This document shows, piece after piece, positions 60,590 to 64,000 of a stretch of 64,000 nucleotides of DNA. The stretch lies in the NCBI GenBank assembly GCA_035610365.1, contig CM069432.1, positions 82,774,520 through 82,838,519 on the forward strand, written 5' to 3'. Numbering within the stretch: position 1 is the stretch's first letter; every line of letters begins with the position of its first letter. The notes under the pieces are model-generated. The model was not told the origin of the DNA, did not search any database, and worked only from the letters and a program-made list of their open reading frames with translations. This DNA comes from Aquatica leii (taxonomy: Eukaryota; Arthropoda; Insecta; Coleoptera; Lampyridae). Both the position numbers and the translations under genes were made by a program.

Positions 60590-61370
60590 AAAGATCGAAC
60601 ACGAAGTATCACTAGAGAAATAGGCAACGTATCCCATAGTACGCTACGTCGTGTATGGAATTATTTTTTGTACCCTTACCATGTTCAACGAGTCAAATAG
60701 TTAATCGACATGGCTTTTGAACCGCGACTTAAGTTTTGTGAGTGGTTTCAGCAACAAGAAGCTTTTGACACTGACTTTAGTGCCAAAATATTATTTTCAG
60801 ATGAGTGTTGTTTTACACGTAATGGAGTGCTGAATTTTCATAACACGCATGTTTGGAATGAAGAAAACTCTCATGAAATTCAACAAATTAATTTTCAGTT
60901 GCGGTTTTCTATTGATGTTTGAGTGGGTATTTTAAGAAATAGTTTAATCGGATCATTTATTTTACCAGGAAGACTTACAGACGCGACATGTACTTTTACA
61001 AGAAACTTTTGCGCAAGCATTTGATGACTTACCCCTAGAAGTTCGCAGAACAATGCGGTTTATGCACAACAGAGCTCCTCCGCATGTAAGTCGCTCCGTT
61101 TACGATTTCTCAAATATAATTTTTACGGGTTGTTGTATGGGAAGAAGCGGCACTAGACGCTGGTCAGCCTGTAGGTCAAATAATAACCCTTTCTCGAGTT
61201 ATGTAAAAATCGATTTTTGCAGCTGTAAATGCAATTAGACAGAATGTCCAATTATTTACGCAAGTGACAAACAATTTTCAGCAACGTTTAAACGTTTGTG
61301 TTTTATCCAATGAAGAAGGTTTATCTAGTGTACCTGAAAAGAATGTGCAGACTAGCAACTTCATTTAACA
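60590..61370 (+). pseudogene. Mariner-type DDE transposase (insect DUF4817-associated family)
   Basis: Readable blocks in order: ITREIGNVSHSTLRRVW (helix-turn-helix), YPYHVQRV, FEPRLKFCEWFQQQ, ILFSDECCFTRNGVLNFHN (first catalytic D, about 60788), a stop at 60920, then LPLEVRRTMRFMHNRAPPHV. The second catalytic position of this family is normally an aspartate; here the N of MHNRAPPH stands in its place (about 61065). The segment holding the third aspartate is deleted, and C-terminal pieces (AVNAIRQNVQLF, NFQQRLNVCV) follow. The copy is inactive. Confidence 0.8.
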
Positions 61371-63240
61371 ACAGCAATTTAACTAAGCGTTATCCGATAA
61401 CATTATTTTGTATTTATTTTTATTTTTGGCGTCAGCAAATCGCTGAACAAATTCGCACTACGTAGAACAGTTTATTTTTATTCGTGGTGTCAACAACCTC
61501 AGAAGGCTACAGCTCCGTAATTTACGACTTATTTTGCTAAAAAAATATTTAAATGTTTTAAAAGAACTTTTATTTTGACAGTTTTTGCTTGTATTTATGT
61601 TTTAATTTACCTGCTAATATAAAAACCCGTGTATCTGATAAACCCTGTATAAGTTATGTTACTTAACCCCGGTGTTTTTGTCGTATTTGTACCGTATATT
61701 AGGTCATTCCATGTCAAATTAATACCGTGACTAAACCTCACCATCTCAGATTTTGATAAAATTTGGTACATAGTTTACCGTCATCTTATCAAAAAAACAC
61801 AAAATTTTGACCTGATGTGTCATCTTTAAATTGAAATTTTAGCTTTCCTAGACAAGATAGCGAGTTGAAATTTGTCATTTTTAAGACCTTTCATATGACA
61901 TGCAGCTCAATAGAGGTTAAGATGGAAAAGGTTTTTTCAAAATTTAAATTAAAATTTCAAATTTCTCATAAAACGCACTTTATAAAAAAGTGAAAAAATT
62001 CAGTAGTGTTGATAAAGTTGTTAGTAAGTGATAAAAATTATGAGGCAGCAATGAGTTCACACAAAAAAACCAGATGCAAAAAGGGTTTATTTAACTTAAA
62101 AAAGATTGATACTGTATGAACGTAAAAAATAACTTTTCGAAAGAAAATTTTATGAAAACATTATTATAATGAAAAAATATTGTCGATTTTTCTGATAATA
62201 TTATCGAATTATTGACTAGAATTGTTAATATTTAAAAATTATTTATAAAATAAATCATAATAACCTGGTAGAATTTATAGACATCGAATTTTTGGTTAGG
62301 TTAGAAATTTTCTATTTTATGTGGATGCGCTCGATAATTCATATTGGGTTAATTATTATCTAATTTTATGTGTTGTTCTCAAATATATATTTATATGAAC
62401 TACATCGATTATTATTAAAATATTTAATAAATACAAATTGCACCTGCTCATACATATAATACATGAATTATAACGCAGCCACGTGTTTGTTAGATGTTCC
62501 GGCAATATCATCTACACCTCTTTCTGCCATAGTTATTTGAAAATACTTTCAGTTCACTTTAGCGGAACACAATGATAAAGATTAAAACTTCACAATAACA
62601 ATATTAATTATTGATATTTATAATAAAAACAGCAGTATAAGTAAAATTAGAAAGTTGCGCGACATAGGATGCGCACCAAAAACGTAACGAGGTCATTCAT
62701 CGATAGATTTTACGCCTCAGATTTTTCTCATACCGGGTCCCTTATATATGCAAATCGATTCTTAAGGAGTAAACTCCAAAAATATTGAAAATTTTTGCTC
62801 GTGATTGGAAATTACTTAGAAAATAATGCAATAACTAAGTTTGATTATTCTTTGTTGACATAACATCATTATTTACTTATGTTTAAAAATTCAATAATAA
62901 AATTAGCAATTTAATTCAGTCCAAATAATGTATATTGTCGAAATAATACTGAGTATACTGCATAATATGTACAGTATTTTTATAAATTTAGTATAAAAAA
63001 TCTATTGCGCATAATTTTTGTGATAGTCTAAAATTAACATTTTTAGACAATTTTGTTACTAAAAATTGTAAGTAATCAAATACTTTTTAGTAATTAACAA
63101 ACTATTTTACAACTAGACAATCTTTCAACGATTTGTGACAAGTGTAGGAACGCAACTAGTTTGATAAAAGACTAAGAACAGCGTGATGCCAGTAATACCA
63201 GTCACCTATAAAAAAATTAAATCAAAACAGTATTCTTAAA
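61371..63240. other. AT-rich stretch without recognisable genes
   Basis: The stretch 61680-61980 (TTAGGTCATTCCATGTCAAA onward) reads like a worn dispersed repeat. A GAGGTCATTCATCGATAGA block at 62690 faintly resembles it. Nothing coding was found. Confidence 0.4.
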
Positions 63241-63264
63241 AAAATTTAAAAAATAGAAGTTGCT

Positions 63265-64000
63265 ATGAAACGTCAACTTTTTGCTAAAAGAGACAGTTCC
63301 TCGGACGTGGATCAACCCAATAAACGATCAGTTTTAACATATCTTAACAAGTTTTTTTAAGCACTGAGTCAAGAAAAAAGTAATGTTGCTGACATGTTTA
63401 CCAGAATCCTGAAGTGTTCAAAAAATCATGAGGAAATTTAAAGCCCCTAAATACATGGTTAGACAGTCAAAAAGATTATTAAAATAAAAAGGAATCCTTG
63501 AAAACCTTAGCCAAAGAACAAGTAAAAGCTTGCCCAAATAGGTTGTACAAGCTGTCAATAGTTTTTATAAAAACGATTAAATAAGCAATGTAAGAAAAAC
63601 TGCACAGTTGTCACACATGAAAGTGGAGAAAAAATTGTGACATCTCAAAGATTGATTTTGGAAAATCATTCAGTGTATGTATGCACATTACATCAAAATG
63701 TAAAGCTTATGACCGAGAATGCCAAATTGAACGAAGTTACAGATGGTGACTTAGCAACATACAAACATTGTTTGGCAAATATGTTGTGTAACCCCGCTTC
63801 AATTGACTGTTGTACAAACACTAGCTCCTCTTGCCCAGGTGTAGAAAAAATTACGACTATTTTAGAAGAAAAGTTTTAGGAAAACATGATTGAGAAAATA
63901 ACTTACCGTCAGTGGGTGACTGTAGACCGATGTTCATTAGAAACGTTTGAAAAGAACACAACGTAGTTCATAGAATTGTTCTCTATAAAACTTACTGCTT
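63265..64000 (+). pseudogene. Unclassified TE-like conserved protein fragment, cut by window end
   Basis: It begins MKRQLFAKRDSSSDVD at 63265, breaks down, and resumes at 63637 with YVCTLHQNVKLMTENAKLNE, LANMLCNP and a cysteine-rich DCCTNTSSSCPGVEKITTIL, then ITYRQWVTVDRCSLET. I recall similar repetitive, uncharacterised arthropod proteins with the C-x-x-HQNVKLM and CPG blocks, but cannot name the element type. The cysteine spacing suggests a zinc-binding module. Stops and shifts occur, and the window ends before the gene does. Confidence 0.45.

Overview
This is a very AT-rich stretch of an animal genome, most probably an arthropod and likely an insect. The transposon mix points that way: piggyBac, BED-finger hAT, pogo-like, Ty1/copia, Ty3/gypsy, Penelope-like tails, an insect-type Tc1/mariner relative with a DUF4817-type N-terminal domain, and a Mutator/YqaJ element. 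GT-AG introns of 50-180 bp are visible in one transposase gene. No intact host gene was found. The window reads as intergenic or intronic DNA built from layers of mobile elements; the species cannot be named from sequence alone.

The centrepiece is a family of three DNA transposons (24118-26222, 30369-36766, 43865-47830). Each has CGAGGGG-type terminal inverted repeats, an exact 8-bp target duplication (gatctggt, cataaact, actcgaca) and an array of short direct repeats just inside each end. The repeat unit differs between copies (TGAAGTAC, GTACTGAAC, TGAGTACA), but all are permutations of TGA-n-GTAC. The largest copy carries a spliced minus-strand transposase gene: SAM-like N-terminus, BED-like zinc finger, RNase-H-type catalytic motifs (GDS, DTVH, PCEKTF) and a Tudor-like C-terminus. 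The third copy holds a decayed relative, and the first has no recognisable transposase.

Layout. 1-341: macro-domain (OARD1-like) fragment. 345-13990: mostly featureless AT-rich DNA with Penelope-like tails, a small palindromic-repeat MITE and a dispersed repeat. 13995-15212: decayed Mutator/YqaJ gene (minus). 16329-17639: piggyBac remnant. 21990-22080: orphan heat-shock-like core promoter. 24118-26222: first family copy. 27655-29700: Ty1/copia relic. 30369-36766: second, near-autonomous copy. 39758-48042: nested stack, a pogo-like element containing a hAT element (40872-42442) and the third family copy, which itself contains another inverted-repeat element (44762-46139). 50466-51672: long imperfect inverted repeat. 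52821-53377: MITE. 53966-55230: hAT element. 55440-56590: Ty3/gypsy fragment (minus). 57345-60122: inverted-repeat arms enclosing a second macro-domain fragment. 60590-61370: dead mariner-type transposase. 63265-64000: fragment of an unclassified TE-like protein, cut by the window end.

Nearly all coding pieces are broken by stops, shifts or deletions. The second family copy comes closest to a working element but shows two to four probable frame breaks. Boundaries supported by matching termini and exact target duplications are the most reliable calls; single-copy AT-rich stretches are described only as lacking recognisable content.
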